In this document: piece after piece, positions 25,826 to 34,489 of the stretch
How the letters are laid out: the number at the start of each line of letters is the position of its first letter
How positions within the stretch are numbered: the first letter of the stretch is position 1
Source: Flavobacteriaceae bacterium D16
GTDB lineage: Bacteria > Bacteroidota > Bacteroidia > Flavobacteriales > Flavobacteriaceae
Assembly (NCBI GenBank): GCA_021295155.1
Contig: JAJTJC010000035.1
Coordinates: 186,001 to 250,000 of the forward strand
Reading direction: 5' to 3'
DNA length: 64,000 nucleotides
The notes under the pieces: generated by a model
The model's database searches: none
Seen by the model: only the letters and a program-made list of their open reading frames with translations
What the model was told of the DNA's origin: nothing
Made by a program: the position numbers and the translations under genes

Positions 25826-26641
25826 ATGGACAAATTACCCAAGATTGCATTACCCACAATTATTCTGCTAATACTGGCAGTTATTCTCGTTTCCAAATCC
25901 ACCGTTATCATCGGGTCTGGAGAAGCAGGAGTTTTATATAAAACACTGGGAGACGGTGTAGTAACAGACGAGCCACCTTTGGGTGAAGGGTTTCATTTTG
26001 TGGCACCCTGGAACAAAGTATTTGTGTATGAAGTAAGACAACAAGAGGTATTTGAAAAAATGCAGGTATTATCTTCCAATGGTTTGGAGATAAAATTAGA
26101 TGCATCTGCATGGTTCGAGCCTAAGTATGACTTCTTAGGGAAACTTCATCAGGATAAAGGAGAGGCCTATGTACAACGTATTTTATTACCAACAATACGA
26201 TCGGCAGCTCGTAGTGTGGTAGGACGGTATACTCCAGAGCAGCTGTATTCCAGCAAGCGTGATGCTATTCAGGCTGAGATTTTTGAAGAAACTAAAAAGA
26301 TAGTAGACGGACAGTACATTCAACTGAACGAAGTATTGGTAAGAGATGTTACCTTACCGCCAACTATCAAAGAAGCTATTGAGCGTAAATTAAAGCAGGA
26401 GCAAGAGTCTCTTGAATATGAGTTCCGATTAATTACAGCAGACAAAGAAGCGCAGCGACAGATCATAGAGGCGCAGGGGAAAGCAGATGCAAACCGCATA
26501 CTGAGCGCTTCTCTAACAGATAAGATCTTACAGGATAAAGGGATTGAAGCTACTTTGAAATTAGCAGAGTCACCTAACGCCAAGGTTGTGGTGGTAGGGT
26601 CTGGTGATGATGGACTTCCTTTGATTTTGGGAAATAATTAA
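25826..26641 (+). CDS. prohibitin/SPFH-family membrane protein
   Basis: 271 residues. A single N-terminal helix (IALPTIILLILAVILVS) anchors an SPFH/band-7 domain: GEAGVLYKTLGDGVVTDEPPLGEGFHFVAPWNKVFVYEVRQQE, then SAARSVVGRYTPEQLYSSKRDAIQ, and a helical Ala/Glu-rich C-terminal coil (KEAQRQIIEAQGKADANRILSASL). SPFH proteins form ring or cage assemblies on the inner membrane and regulate proteases or membrane microdomains. It follows the VWA-like gene closely. The his leader promoter begins within 15 bp of its stop codon. Confidence 0.88.
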   Translation: MDKLPKIALPTIILLILAVILVSKSTVIIGSGEAGVLYKTLGDGVVTDEPPLGEGFHFVAPWNKVFVYEVRQQEVFEKMQVLSSNGLEIKLDASAWFEPKYDFLGKLHQDKGEAYVQRILLPTIRSAARSVVGRYTPEQLYSSKRDAIQAEIFEETKKIVDGQYIQLNEVLVRDVTLPPTIKEAIERKLKQEQESLEYEFRLITADKEAQRQIIEAQGKADANRILSASLTDKILQDKGIEATLKLAESPNAKVVVVGSGDDGLPLILGNN

Positions 26642-26651
26642 GGTGTAATTA

Positions 26652-26682
26652 TTTGGCGAATTTAAAATTAGTCCTAATTTTA
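26652..26682 (+). promoter_or_regulatory. candidate promoter of the his leader and operon
   Basis: TTTG at 26652-26655, spacer of 19 bp, and TAATTTTA at 26675-26682 (7 of 8 bases of TAnnTTTG plus spacer in the normal range). The leader-peptide GTG at 26689 is only 7 bp beyond the -7 box, so the transcript could begin at or very near that start codon. Confidence 0.55.
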
Positions 26683-26688
26683 CGCACT

Positions 26689-26742
26689 GTGAAAAGAAAC
26701 AATACACATCATCATTTTTATACTTGCACTCAGGCGAGGTAG
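26689..26742 (+). CDS. hisL: histidine operon leader peptide (17 aa)
   Basis: GTG start, then MKRNNTHHHFYTCTQAR and TAG. Three consecutive CAT histidine codons lie at 26707-26715. The peptide sits between the SPFH gene and hisG and is followed by a terminator, as in enterobacterial his leaders, where ribosome stalling on His codons controls termination. The segment 26726-26736, inside the second half of this frame, is the proposed antiterminator arm, so a ribosome finishing the peptide would cover it. Too short for homology proof; the call rests on His clustering, position and RNA structure together. No Shine-Dalgarno is visible and none may be needed if the transcript is leaderless. Confidence 0.75.
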   Translation: MKRNNTHHHFYTCTQAR

Positions 26743-26802
26743 AAATGTTGTGCCGTATTGCAACGATAAAAAAACCCGTTTGAGCGCTCAAACGGGTTTT
26801 TT
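26726..26802 (+). promoter_or_regulatory. his attenuator: antiterminator/terminator switch
   Basis: Terminator: perfect palindrome 26771-26800 (14-bp stem, 4-nt loop) followed by more T. Antiterminator: GCACTCAGGCG (26726-26736) can pair with CGTTTGAGCGC (26777-26787, part of the terminator's 5' arm) in 10 of 11 positions, counting G-U pairs. A small hairpin GTTGTG / TGCAAC (26747-26752 with 26759-26764) lies between them. Stalling at the His codons leaves 26726-26736 free to capture the terminator arm and lets transcription into hisG; readthrough to the TAG at 26740-26742 masks it and the terminator forms. Confidence 0.75.
26771..26802 (+). terminator. intrinsic terminator of the his attenuator
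   Basis: AAAACCCGTTTGAG / CTCAAACGGGTTTT stem with GCGC loop, U tract continuing to 26802, ending 27 bp before the hisG ATG. It could also simply end the SPFH transcript, but its distance from that gene (130 bp) and the leader peptide favour attenuation. Confidence 0.85.
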
Positions 26803-26829
26803 ATTATTAATTGTTGAAAAGGAAATACG

Positions 26830-27687
26830 ATGGGAAATATTAAAATCGCAATACAGAAGTCTGGAAGGCTCAATGAGGACTCATTAAGGATCCTTAAGGA
26901 TTGTGGTATATCTATAGATAATGGTAAGGATCAATTGAAGGCATTGGCCCGCAATTTTCCGCTTGAGGTATTCTACCTGCGTAATGGGGATATTCCTCAA
27001 TATCTCAGAGATGGCGTAGTAGATATTGCCATAATTGGGGAGAATGTATTGGTTGAAAAGGGAAAAGAAATAGAAATCGTAGAGAAACTGGGATTTTCAA
27101 AGTGCCGGGTATCTCTGGCCGTACCAAAGGGATTCGACTATAAGGGAATAGAAGATCTGAAAGGTAAGCGCATAGCTTCTTCCTACCCCAATACCGTAAG
27201 AGAATATATGGCTAGCAGGGGCGTTGACGCCGATCTCCATGTAATCAACGGTTCTGTAGAGATAGCGCCGAATATTGGATTAGCTGATGGCATTTGTGAT
27301 ATTGTTTCAAGTGGGAGTACCTTGTTCAAGAATAACCTCAAAGAAGTAGAGGTGATGCTCAGAAGTGAAGCGGTACTTGCTGTGTCCCCCATGATACAAG
27401 ATGAGCAGAAAGAAACCCTGGAGGACTTACGATTCAGAATTAGGTCTGTCCTGGCTGCCAGGCAATCCAAATATGTGCTTATGAATGCACCTAACGACAA
27501 AATAGACGCGATCATAAATATTTTGCCGGGTATGCGAAGTCCTACAGTATTACCACTGGCCGAAAAAGGCTGGAGTTCTATTCATACCGTGATCAATAAG
27601 GATAAGTTCTGGGAAGTGATTGATGAATTAAAACGAGCCGGAGCCGAAGGTATTTTGGTTTGTCCTATCGAAAAAATGGTGTTATGA
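26830..27687 (+). CDS. hisG: ATP phosphoribosyltransferase HisG, long form
   Basis: 285 residues, the long form with a C-terminal ACT-like regulatory domain (about 210-285), so it should be feedback-inhibited by histidine without HisZ. It condenses ATP with PRPP in the first step of histidine synthesis. Signatures: KIAIQKSGRLNEDSLRILKDCGI at the N-terminus, GIEDLKGKRIASSYPNTVREY, and the PRPP loop VNGSVEIAPNIGLADGICDIVSSG-like region (visible as INGSVEIAP...). ATG 26830, 27 bp after the attenuator. Its stop overlaps the hisD start (ATGA), so the two are translationally coupled. Confidence 0.97.
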   Translation: MGNIKIAIQKSGRLNEDSLRILKDCGISIDNGKDQLKALARNFPLEVFYLRNGDIPQYLRDGVVDIAIIGENVLVEKGKEIEIVEKLGFSKCRVSLAVPKGFDYKGIEDLKGKRIASSYPNTVREYMASRGVDADLHVINGSVEIAPNIGLADGICDIVSSGSTLFKNNLKEVEVMLRSEAVLAVSPMIQDEQKETLEDLRFRIRSVLAARQSKYVLMNAPNDKIDAIINILPGMRSPTVLPLAEKGWSSIHTVINKDKFWEVIDELKRAGAEGILVCPIEKMVL

Positions 27688-28970
27688 AAATCGTTAAGAA
27701 TCCAATAAAAAATAATTGGGAAGAACTTTTCAGGAGGCCTACCCCCGAAATTGATGAAATAGAAGATCAGGTTAAGCCTATTTTTCATGAGGTAATGCAC
27801 TCAGGAGATGAGGCTGTGAAAAACTATACTTCACGTTTTGATGGCGTTGAAATGGGCACCCTGATCTGTGCTCCGGAAGAATTCAAAGAGGCAGAACTGG
27901 TTTTAGACCCCAGTCTTAAGAAAGCCATTCAGGACGCAAAAAGCAATATTGAACGATTTCACATTGCTCAGAGAACGGAACGTATAGAGGTGGAAACAGC
28001 CCCAGGTGTGCTTTGCTGGCAAGAGAAAAGGGCTATTGAAAAAGTGGGTTTATATATCCCCGGCGGTACAGCACCACTTTTTTCAACTATCCTGATGTTA
28101 GCGGTTCCTGCCCAAATTGCCGGCTGTAGAGAACTGGTTATGTGTACTCCACCCAATAAAGAAGGTAAGGTACACCCTGCCATTTTATATACAGCTTCCC
28201 TATGTGGGGTTAATCGCGTTTTTAAGATTGGAGGGGTTCAGGCGGTTGCAGCCATGACTTTTGGAACTGAAACGGTACCCCGGGTGTATAAGATATTTGG
28301 CCCAGGCAATCAGTATGTTACTGTGGCTAAGCAACTGGCAACCCAATATGGAGTTTCCATTGATATGCCAGCAGGCCCTAGTGAAGTAATGGTTGTGGCA
28401 GATGATACGGCCGTACCTTCCTTTGTAGCATCCGATTTGCTCAGTCAGGCTGAACATGGGGCAGATAGTCAGGTAGTTCTCATAACTACTTCCGAATCCT
28501 TCCTGGAGGATGTTCAGGAGGAGATTGAAAAACAGTTGTCCGGATTGCCCCGCAAAGAGCTTGCTCAAAAAGCGTTGAACAACAGCAAACTTATTTTTGA
28601 AGATAATCTAGATGTAATTCTGGAAATGATAAACTACTATGGTCCGGAACACCTAATCCTCAGCTGCAAGGATGCAGAGGGCCTATCGAAAAGAGTTGTG
28701 AATGCTGGTTCTGTTTTTCTGGGTAATTTCACCCCGGAAAGTGCAGGTGATTATGCTTCCGGCACTAATCATACCTTGCCAACCAATGGTTATGCAAGGC
28801 AGTATAGTGGTGTTAACCTGGATAGCTTTATGAAGAGTATCACCTTTCAAAGGATATCGAAAAAAGGAATTCAACAGATTGGTCCAACTGTGGCTATCAT
28901 GGCGGAGGCCGAGGGACTACAGGCACATAAAAATGCAGTAACCATCCGTCTGGAGGCTTTGGAAAAATAA
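27684..28970 (+). CDS. hisD: histidinol dehydrogenase HisD
   Basis: 428 residues from ATG 27684, which overlaps the hisG stop by four bases; a TTG 24 bp upstream is rejected. It oxidises L-histidinol to histidine in two NAD-dependent steps, using zinc. Signatures: GLYIPGGTAPLFSTILMLAVPAQIAGC, FGPGNQYVTVAKQ, the DMPAGPSEVMVVAD block, LLSQAEHGADSQV with a zinc-binding Gln/His pair, and YGPEHLIL. Cytoplasmic homodimer in known examples. Last step of the pathway encoded second in the operon. Confidence 0.97.
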   Translation: MKIVKNPIKNNWEELFRRPTPEIDEIEDQVKPIFHEVMHSGDEAVKNYTSRFDGVEMGTLICAPEEFKEAELVLDPSLKKAIQDAKSNIERFHIAQRTERIEVETAPGVLCWQEKRAIEKVGLYIPGGTAPLFSTILMLAVPAQIAGCRELVMCTPPNKEGKVHPAILYTASLCGVNRVFKIGGVQAVAAMTFGTETVPRVYKIFGPGNQYVTVAKQLATQYGVSIDMPAGPSEVMVVADDTAVPSFVASDLLSQAEHGADSQVVLITTSESFLEDVQEEIEKQLSGLPRKELAQKALNNSKLIFEDNLDVILEMINYYGPEHLILSCKDAEGLSKRVVNAGSVFLGNFTPESAGDYASGTNHTLPTNGYARQYSGVNLDSFMKSITFQRISKKGIQQIGPTVAIMAEAEGLQAHKNAVTIRLEALEK

Positions 28971-28991
28971 AAACAATAAGCTGAAATAAAA

Positions 28992-30038
28992 ATGCAATCG
29001 GGATTTGATCTAAATTCACTAACAAGGGAAAACGTAAGGAATCTGAAGCCTTATTCCTCTGCTCGGGATGAATATACAGACAGCGGAGCAGACATGGTCT
29101 TTCTGGATGCCAATGAAAATCCTTTTGACAATGGCCTAAACCGTTATCCGGATCCTCAACAAAGGATCTTAAAACAAAAATTAGCTGAGATCAAGGGAGT
29201 AGCAGCATCCAGCATTCTTCTGGGTAATGGTAGTGATGAAGTTTTAGATCTTATTTTCCGGGCGTTTTGTGAGCCGCACCAGGACAATGTAATTACCGTC
29301 CCTCCAACCTATGGGATGTATAAAGTTTTGTCAGGGATAAATGCTGTTGAAAACTGCGAAATATTTCTCACAGAGGGCTTTACCCTTGATATTGATGCCA
29401 TACTTGACGCAAGCAACGAACACTCCAAAGCAATCTTTATTAGCTCTCCCAACAATCCAACAGGCAATCGTTTTAAAGAGGCCTCTATAAAACATTTATT
29501 GGAAAACTTTAATGGTCTTGTTGTTATTGATGAGGCCTATATTGATTTCTCAAGCCAGGGGAGTTGGATCAATAGGCTGAGAGATTACAGCAATTTAATT
29601 GTTACTCAAACCTTTTCTAAAGCCCTGGGAATGGCTGGTATCAGGTTAGGAGTGGCATACGCCTCAAAGGAGATTGTGGAGGTACTTAACAAAATTAAAC
29701 CTCCCTATAATGTGAATGCTCTTACCCAGCAGCGGGCAATGGAACAGCTAAAAAATCGGGATCAGAATGCGTCACAGCTTATTCAAATCCTTGAGGAAAG
29801 AAAGAAACTCATGTCCGATCTACCACAAGTGCCTTGCATACAGCAGGTTTTCGATTCGGACGCCAATTTTATACTGGCCCGGGTAGATAATGCCCAGAAG
29901 CGCTATGATGCCTTAATTGAAAAAGGAATAGTGGTTCGAAACCGTTCTTCACAACCCTTATGCGAGAATACTTTAAGGTTTACGGTAGGTACACCAGGCG
30001 AAAACGCCAGACTAATGCAGGTACTAAAGGATTTGTAA
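28992..30038 (+). CDS. hisC: histidinol-phosphate aminotransferase HisC
   Basis: 348 residues. PLP-dependent class II aminotransferase: SPNNPTGN at about 152-159, [10 protein letters not shown] (Asp that pairs with the PLP nitrogen), and Schiff-base Lys210 in [25 protein letters not shown] near the N-terminus is the HisC substrate region. It converts imidazole-acetol phosphate and glutamate to histidinol phosphate. It begins 21 bp after hisD and its stop shares a base with the hisB start (TAATG). Confidence 0.96.
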   Translation: MQSGFDLNSLTRENVRNLKPYSSARDEYTDSGADMVFLDANENPFDNGLNRYPDPQQRILKQKLAEIKGVAASSILLGNGSDEVLDLIFRAFCEPHQDNVITVPPTYGMYKVLSGINAVENCEIFLTEGFTLDIDAILDASNEHSKAIFISSPNNPTGNRFKEASIKHLLENFNGLVVIDEAYIDFSSQGSWINRLRDYSNLIVTQTFSKALGMAGIRLGVAYASKEIVEVLNKIKPPYNVNALTQQRAMEQLKNRDQNASQLIQILEERKKLMSDLPQVPCIQQVFDSDANFILARVDNAQKRYDALIEKGIVVRNRSSQPLCENTLRFTVGTPGENARLMQVLKDL

Positions 30039-31189
30039 TGGAAAATAATTCAAGAAAAAATAAATTACTGTTTATTGATCGGGACGGGACTTTGATTTTA
30101 GAGCCTGCTGATGAACAAATAGACGCCTTTGAAAAAGTTGAATTTTATCCGGAGGTTTTTGCTTATTTAGGCAAAATTGTTCGTGAATTGAACTATCAAC
30201 TTATTATGGTTACTAATCAGGATGGTCTGGGAACGGATGCTTTTCCGGAGACCGATTTCTGGCCGGTACAGGACTTTATTCTCAAAGCCTTTGAGAATGA
30301 GGGAATCCATTTTGACGCGATTCATATAGACCGTACATTTCCTCACGAAAATGCACCAACCCGCAAGCCGGGTACAGCCATGCTGGAAGGCTATCTAAAC
30401 GATTCCTGTGCTATGGGCGAGTCCTTTGTCATAGGAGATCGACTTACGGATATGGAACTTGCGAAAAACCTGGGAGCACAAGGGATATTTATCAATAATG
30501 AAACCCAGTTAGGTACGGATGAGGTAACCGTAGCACCAGCAGAATTGCGGAATCATATCAGTCTGGAAACTAATAAATGGAGCCAAATCTATGAATACCT
30601 GAAATTAAAGGATCGTACAGCTTCTATAAGCCGGAAAACAAATGAAACCGATATTCAGATTAACTTAAACCTGGATGGTACTGGTAAGGGTAACATCAAT
30701 ACCGGCCTTGCTTTCTTTGACCATATGTTAGATCAGTTGGCCCGTCATGGACATTTAGATCTGGAGGTGGTTGTTAAAGGTGATCTGGAAGTAGACGAAC
30801 ACCACACTATTGAAGATACAGCAATTGCCCTTGGTGAGGCGTTTTACGAGTCGCTGGGCTCTAAACTGGGGATTGAGCGGTACGGGTTTATGTTGCCCAT
30901 GGACGATTGTCTTGCTCAGGTAGCCATTGACTTCGGCGGTCGCAACTGGCTGGTTTGGGATGCTGATTTTAAAAGGGAAAAAATAGGGGATATGCCCACA
31001 GAAATGTTTATGCATTTCTTTAAGTCGTTCACAGACTCGGCTAAAGCAAACCTCAATATAAAAGCGGAAGGTACTAACGAGCATCACAAGATCGAGGCCA
31101 TTTTTAAAGCTTTCGCAAAAGCGATTAAAATGGCAGTAAAACGAGATACTAACAAGATGGTATTGCCATCTACCAAAGGAACGCTCTAA
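30038..31189 (+). CDS. hisB: bifunctional histidinol-phosphatase / imidazoleglycerol-phosphate dehydratase HisB
   Basis: 383 residues; the longer frame beginning at 29960 lies inside hisC, so ATG 30038 is used. The N-terminal HAD phosphatase (about 1-170) has nucleophile motif [18 protein letters not shown] and [18 protein letters not shown]. The C-terminal dehydratase (about 195-383) has the manganese-binding [46 protein letters not shown] and [12 protein letters not shown]. It performs two non-consecutive steps of the pathway. A short linker rich in Lys/Thr joins the domains. This fusion is shared with Enterobacteria and many Bacteroidota. Confidence 0.96.
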   Translation: MENNSRKNKLLFIDRDGTLILEPADEQIDAFEKVEFYPEVFAYLGKIVRELNYQLIMVTNQDGLGTDAFPETDFWPVQDFILKAFENEGIHFDAIHIDRTFPHENAPTRKPGTAMLEGYLNDSCAMGESFVIGDRLTDMELAKNLGAQGIFINNETQLGTDEVTVAPAELRNHISLETNKWSQIYEYLKLKDRTASISRKTNETDIQINLNLDGTGKGNINTGLAFFDHMLDQLARHGHLDLEVVVKGDLEVDEHHTIEDTAIALGEAFYESLGSKLGIERYGFMLPMDDCLAQVAIDFGGRNWLVWDADFKREKIGDMPTEMFMHFFKSFTDSAKANLNIKAEGTNEHHKIEAIFKAFAKAIKMAVKRDTNKMVLPSTKGTL

Positions 31190-31199
31190 GGGAACAATA

Positions 31200-31781
31200 A
31201 TGAAGATTGCAATTATCGATTATGGGGCGGGCAATATCCAAAGCATAAAATTTGCCTTTGCCAGATTGGGGCTGAAAGCAGAGCTCACTTCGGATGTAGA
31301 AACCATTAAAACGGCGGAAAAAGTTATTTTTCCCGGGGTGGGGGAAGCAAGCAGCGCCATGCATAAATTAAAACAAAGCGGTCTGGATCTGATCATACCA
31401 GAACTCACCCAGCCCGTATTGGGGATTTGCTTGGGCATGCAGTTAATGTGTGAGTATACCGAGGAAGGAGATACAAAGGGACTGGGAATTTTCCATACCA
31501 AGGTGAAGAAGTTTAACCACGGGGTAAAAGTTCCGCAGATTGGGTGGAATCAGATTACGGAGCTAAAGTCTGAACTATACCGGGATATACCGGAGAAGGC
31601 CTATATTTATTTGGTCCATAGTTTTTATGCTCCGCTTTGCAAGGATACCATTGCCGTTTCGGATTATGGGCTCTCCTATAGTTCTGCGCTCCAATGGCGT
31701 AATTTCTATGGGGTGCAGTTCCACCCGGAGAAGAGCAGCACTGTTGGAGCGAAGATCTTGAAAAACTTTATTGATTTATAG
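31200..31781 (+). CDS. hisH: imidazole glycerol phosphate synthase glutaminase subunit HisH
   Basis: 193 residues. Class I glutamine amidotransferase: nucleophile C77 in LGICLGMQLM, oxyanion PGVGEASSAM, and the C-terminal FHPEKSS with catalytic His and Glu. It supplies ammonia to HisF, which lies three genes downstream. YDYGAGN-like start (IIDYGAGNIQSIKFA) is standard. It starts 10 bp after hisB and ends 3 bp before hisA, consistent with one transcript. Confidence 0.96.
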   Translation: MKIAIIDYGAGNIQSIKFAFARLGLKAELTSDVETIKTAEKVIFPGVGEASSAMHKLKQSGLDLIIPELTQPVLGICLGMQLMCEYTEEGDTKGLGIFHTKVKKFNHGVKVPQIGWNQITELKSELYRDIPEKAYIYLVHSFYAPLCKDTIAVSDYGLSYSSALQWRNFYGVQFHPEKSSTVGAKILKNFIDL

Positions 31782-31784
31782 AGG

Positions 31785-32564
31785 ATGAGAATCATACCGG
31801 CTATTGATATAATTGAAGGGAAATGTGTTCGCCTGTCCAAGGGAGACTACGATACTAAGAAAGTATATAACGAAGATCCTCTTGAAGTGGCTCTGGCTTA
31901 TGAAGACCATGGGATCAAACATTTGCACCTGGTAGATTTGGATGGGGCGAAATCCAAACGGGTAGTTAACCACCGTATTCTGGAAACAATTGCCTCCAAA
32001 ACCGGATTACAGATAGATTTTGGAGGGGGTATCAAATCCGATGAAGATCTGCATATGGTTTTTGAGAGCGGCGCCAGTCAGGCTACCGGCGGCAGTATTG
32101 CCGTTAAAAGCAGGAATACTTTTCTCAATTGGCTGGAACATTATGGCCCGGATAAGATCATTCTGGGTGCAGATTGTCGGGATGGAAATATTTCGGTATC
32201 TGGTTGGCAGGAAGATTCCTCAGAAGCAGTAGTGCCCTTTATTAAGAGCTATCAGAAAAAAGGGATCCAATACGTGATCTGTACAGAGATAAGCAAAGAT
32301 GGGATGCTTGCCGGCCCGGCCTTCGACCTTTATCAGGAAATCTTAAAAAAGACTTCCAGGGTAGAGACTACAGTGGGCCCGAGTGGTGTTGAAGATCGTG
32401 AAATCCCTGGAATTAATCTTATAGCCAGTGGTGGTATATCCGGAATGAATGAGTTACCCAGGCTGGCTGAATTGGGCTGTGAAGGGGTCATTATCGGCAA
32501 AGCCATATATGAAAACAGGATAGCACTTAAAGACTTGGAGAATTATATCCTGATGCATACATGA
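31785..32564 (+). CDS. hisA: ProFAR isomerase HisA
   Basis: 259 residues, slightly longer than the usual 240-250. TIM-barrel with two half-barrel phosphate sites: catalytic Asp8 in [19 protein letters not shown], then [17 protein letters not shown] and the second phosphate loop [12 protein letters not shown]. It isomerises ProFAR to PRFAR. A short insertion near residue 190-205 ([19 protein letters not shown]) accounts for the extra length. The stop overlaps the start of the DinB-like gene (ATGA). Confidence 0.95.
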   Translation: MRIIPAIDIIEGKCVRLSKGDYDTKKVYNEDPLEVALAYEDHGIKHLHLVDLDGAKSKRVVNHRILETIASKTGLQIDFGGGIKSDEDLHMVFESGASQATGGSIAVKSRNTFLNWLEHYGPDKIILGADCRDGNISVSGWQEDSSEAVVPFIKSYQKKGIQYVICTEISKDGMLAGPAFDLYQEILKKTSRVETTVGPSGVEDREIPGINLIASGGISGMNELPRLAELGCEGVIIGKAIYENRIALKDLENYILMHT

Positions 32565-33076
32565 AAACACAAAAAGGCACCATAGCAACACTGTTAGATA
32601 GCCTGCTTTTCAGAATGGATGAAAAGACAGCAATGGTCTTGAAGTGTCTTGATATGCTAACGGAAGACGAGTTATGGCACAGGCCTAATGAGTTATCTAA
32701 TAGTGCCGGTAACCTTATTCTGCATCTTTGTGGTAACATTACCCAATATGCCATCTCTGCCCTGGGAGGTAAAAAAGACCTTCGAGAACGCGATCTGGAA
32801 TTTAGTGCTCAGGGTGGATTTTCAAAAGAGGAGCTTGTCGCAAAATTCAACGAGGTATTATCTGAAGCCAAAGAAGTTATGTTATCCCGTACTCCGGAAG
32901 AATGGCATTCAGAATACAAGGTACAGGGCTTTATGCTAAACGGGATCGGTATTGCGGTACATGTAGTGGAGCACTATGCCTATCATACCGGTCAGCTGGC
33001 CTTTTGGACCAAACAACTAAAAGGAAAGGATCTTGGATTTTATTCAGGAACCGACCTTAATGCCAAAAACGAATAA
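32561..33076 (+). CDS. DinB-like (DUF1572-type) protein embedded in the his operon
   Basis: 171 residues. Predicted four-helix bundle of the DinB/YfiT type. The candidate metal ligands are H55 ([11 protein letters not shown]), H138 and H142 ([16 protein letters not shown]), the standard H-x-x-x-H and first-helix His arrangement. Family members include thiol-dependent S-transferases and uncharacterised stress proteins; no histidine-pathway role is known to me. It overlaps hisA by four bases and ends four bases before the hisF ATG, so it is tightly coupled to the operon. It may be a passenger, a detoxifying enzyme or a scaffold. Confidence 0.8.
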   Translation: MKTQKGTIATLLDSLLFRMDEKTAMVLKCLDMLTEDELWHRPNELSNSAGNLILHLCGNITQYAISALGGKKDLRERDLEFSAQGGFSKEELVAKFNEVLSEAKEVMLSRTPEEWHSEYKVQGFMLNGIGIAVHVVEHYAYHTGQLAFWTKQLKGKDLGFYSGTDLNAKNE

Positions 33077-33080
33077 TACT

Positions 33081-33836
33081 ATGCTAACCAAACGCATAAT
33101 CCCATGCCTGGATATCAAAGATGGCCGTACGGTTAAAGGGGTTAATTTTATGGAGTTAAGGGACGCAGGAGACCCGGTGGAACTGGCAGCACGCTATGCC
33201 GACGAGGGAGCTGATGAACTTGTTTTTTTGGATATTTCAGCTACGGAAGAAAAACGTAAAACCCTTGCCAGACTGGTATATCACGTAGCCGAGAAAGTGA
33301 ATATTCCCTTTACTGTAGGTGGTGGTATTTCCTCTGTGCAGGATGTGGATGTCTTACTCAAAAATGGGGCAGATAAGGTTTCTATTAACTCCTCTGCAGT
33401 TAAAAATCCTGACCTCATTAACGAATTAGTAGCTAAATTTGGATCGCAATGTATTGTGGTAGCTATTGATGCCAAACAGGTAGACGGGGAATGGAAAGTA
33501 CATCTTGTGGGCGGAAAAGTGCCCACGGATGTGGAACTATTTAGCTGGGCGAAAGAAGTGGAAGAGCGAGGAGCTGGGGAAATACTTTTTACCTCCATGG
33601 ACCATGATGGCACTAAAAACGGTTTTGCCAATGAAGCATTAGCGCGCTTATCTTCGGAGCGAAATATTCCGATTATTGCCTCTGGAGGGGCCGGCAAAGT
33701 ACAGCATTTTACAGATACATTTATAGCTGGAAAAGCTGATGCTGCCTTGGCAGCCAGTGTTTTTCATTATAAAGAAATGGAAATATCCGATCTCAAAAGG
33801 GAATTGAAAAACCAAGGTATCCCTGTGCGTATATAA
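33081..33836 (+). CDS. hisF: imidazole glycerol phosphate synthase cyclase subunit HisF
   Basis: 251 residues from ATG 33081; an in-frame TTG 48 bp upstream lies inside the preceding gene and is rejected. TIM barrel with Asp11 ([19 protein letters not shown]) and the second catalytic Asp in [17 protein letters not shown] phosphate loop, and the C-terminal [13 protein letters not shown]. Together with HisH it closes the imidazole ring and releases AICAR, which links to purine synthesis. Cytoplasmic HisHF complex expected. Confidence 0.96.
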   Translation: MLTKRIIPCLDIKDGRTVKGVNFMELRDAGDPVELAARYADEGADELVFLDISATEEKRKTLARLVYHVAEKVNIPFTVGGGISSVQDVDVLLKNGADKVSINSSAVKNPDLINELVAKFGSQCIVVAIDAKQVDGEWKVHLVGGKVPTDVELFSWAKEVEERGAGEILFTSMDHDGTKNGFANEALARLSSERNIPIIASGGAGKVQHFTDTFIAGKADAALAASVFHYKEMEISDLKRELKNQGIPVRI

Positions 33837-33881
33837 GTAAAGAAAGGGATTAGATTCCGGGTAAATTGAACTATTTGCATC

Positions 33882-34484
33882 ATGAAAATTGATTACGAAA
33901 AAAATACAGACGGACTTGTTCCGGCGATCATCCAGGATTCAGCTACAAGAAAAGTGTTGATGCTTGGGTATATGAACCAGGAAGCCTGGGAAAAGACCCA
34001 GAAAAGTGGGAAAGTAACGTTCTTTAGTCGGTCTAAGAATCGACTCTGGACTAAAGGAGAGGAAAGTGGTAATTTTCTCAACCTTGTTGAGGCCAGCGTT
34101 GATTGTGATGCCGATACCTTGCTTATTAAAGTAAAACCAGACGGACCTACCTGCCATACGGGTACAGACACTTGCTGGGCAGAAACCAACTATGCCAACT
34201 ACGGTTTCCTGAGTCAGCTGGAAAACATAATTGAACAAAGGCGTCTGGATGCTGGGGAGTCCAGTTATGTAGCATCCCTGTTTAAAAAGGGAATTAATAA
34301 AATAGCCCAAAAAGTAGGAGAGGAAGCGGTTGAAACTGTAATAGAAGCCAAGGACAGCAATACGGAGCTCTTTTTAAACGAGGCTGCAGATTTGTTGTTT
34401 CATTACCTGATTTTATTAAGGGCTAAGGGGCATACCCTTGACGAGGTAGCAGAGTTGCTGCATGGCCGCCACAAGGATCATTAA
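33882..34484 (+). CDS. hisIE: bifunctional HisIE (PRA-CH / PRA-PH)
   Basis: 200 residues. The N-terminal HisI domain (about 1-110) is phosphoribosyl-AMP cyclohydrolase: GYMNQEAWEKTQKSGKVTFFSRSKNRLWTKGE and the metal-binding VDCDADTLLIKVKPDGPTCHTG. The C-terminal HisE domain (about 115-200) is phosphoribosyl-ATP pyrophosphohydrolase: SYVASLFKKGINKIAQKVGEEAVETVIEAKD and ADLLFHYLILLRAKG. These are steps 2 and 3. It is 45 bp after hisF, the last gene of the operon; the neighbouring gene is convergent 5 bp away with no obvious terminator in the gap. Confidence 0.96.
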   Translation: MKIDYEKNTDGLVPAIIQDSATRKVLMLGYMNQEAWEKTQKSGKVTFFSRSKNRLWTKGEESGNFLNLVEASVDCDADTLLIKVKPDGPTCHTGTDTCWAETNYANYGFLSQLENIIEQRRLDAGESSYVASLFKKGINKIAQKVGEEAVETVIEAKDSNTELFLNEAADLLFHYLILLRAKGHTLDEVAELLHGRHKDH

Positions 34485-34489
34485 TTGCA

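Noticed and set aside
30038-31189. Possibility that the longer frame starting at 29960 is a HisB extension
   Set aside because: The extra 26 residues lie in hisC coding sequence and lack any family match; the TAATG junction gives the natural start.
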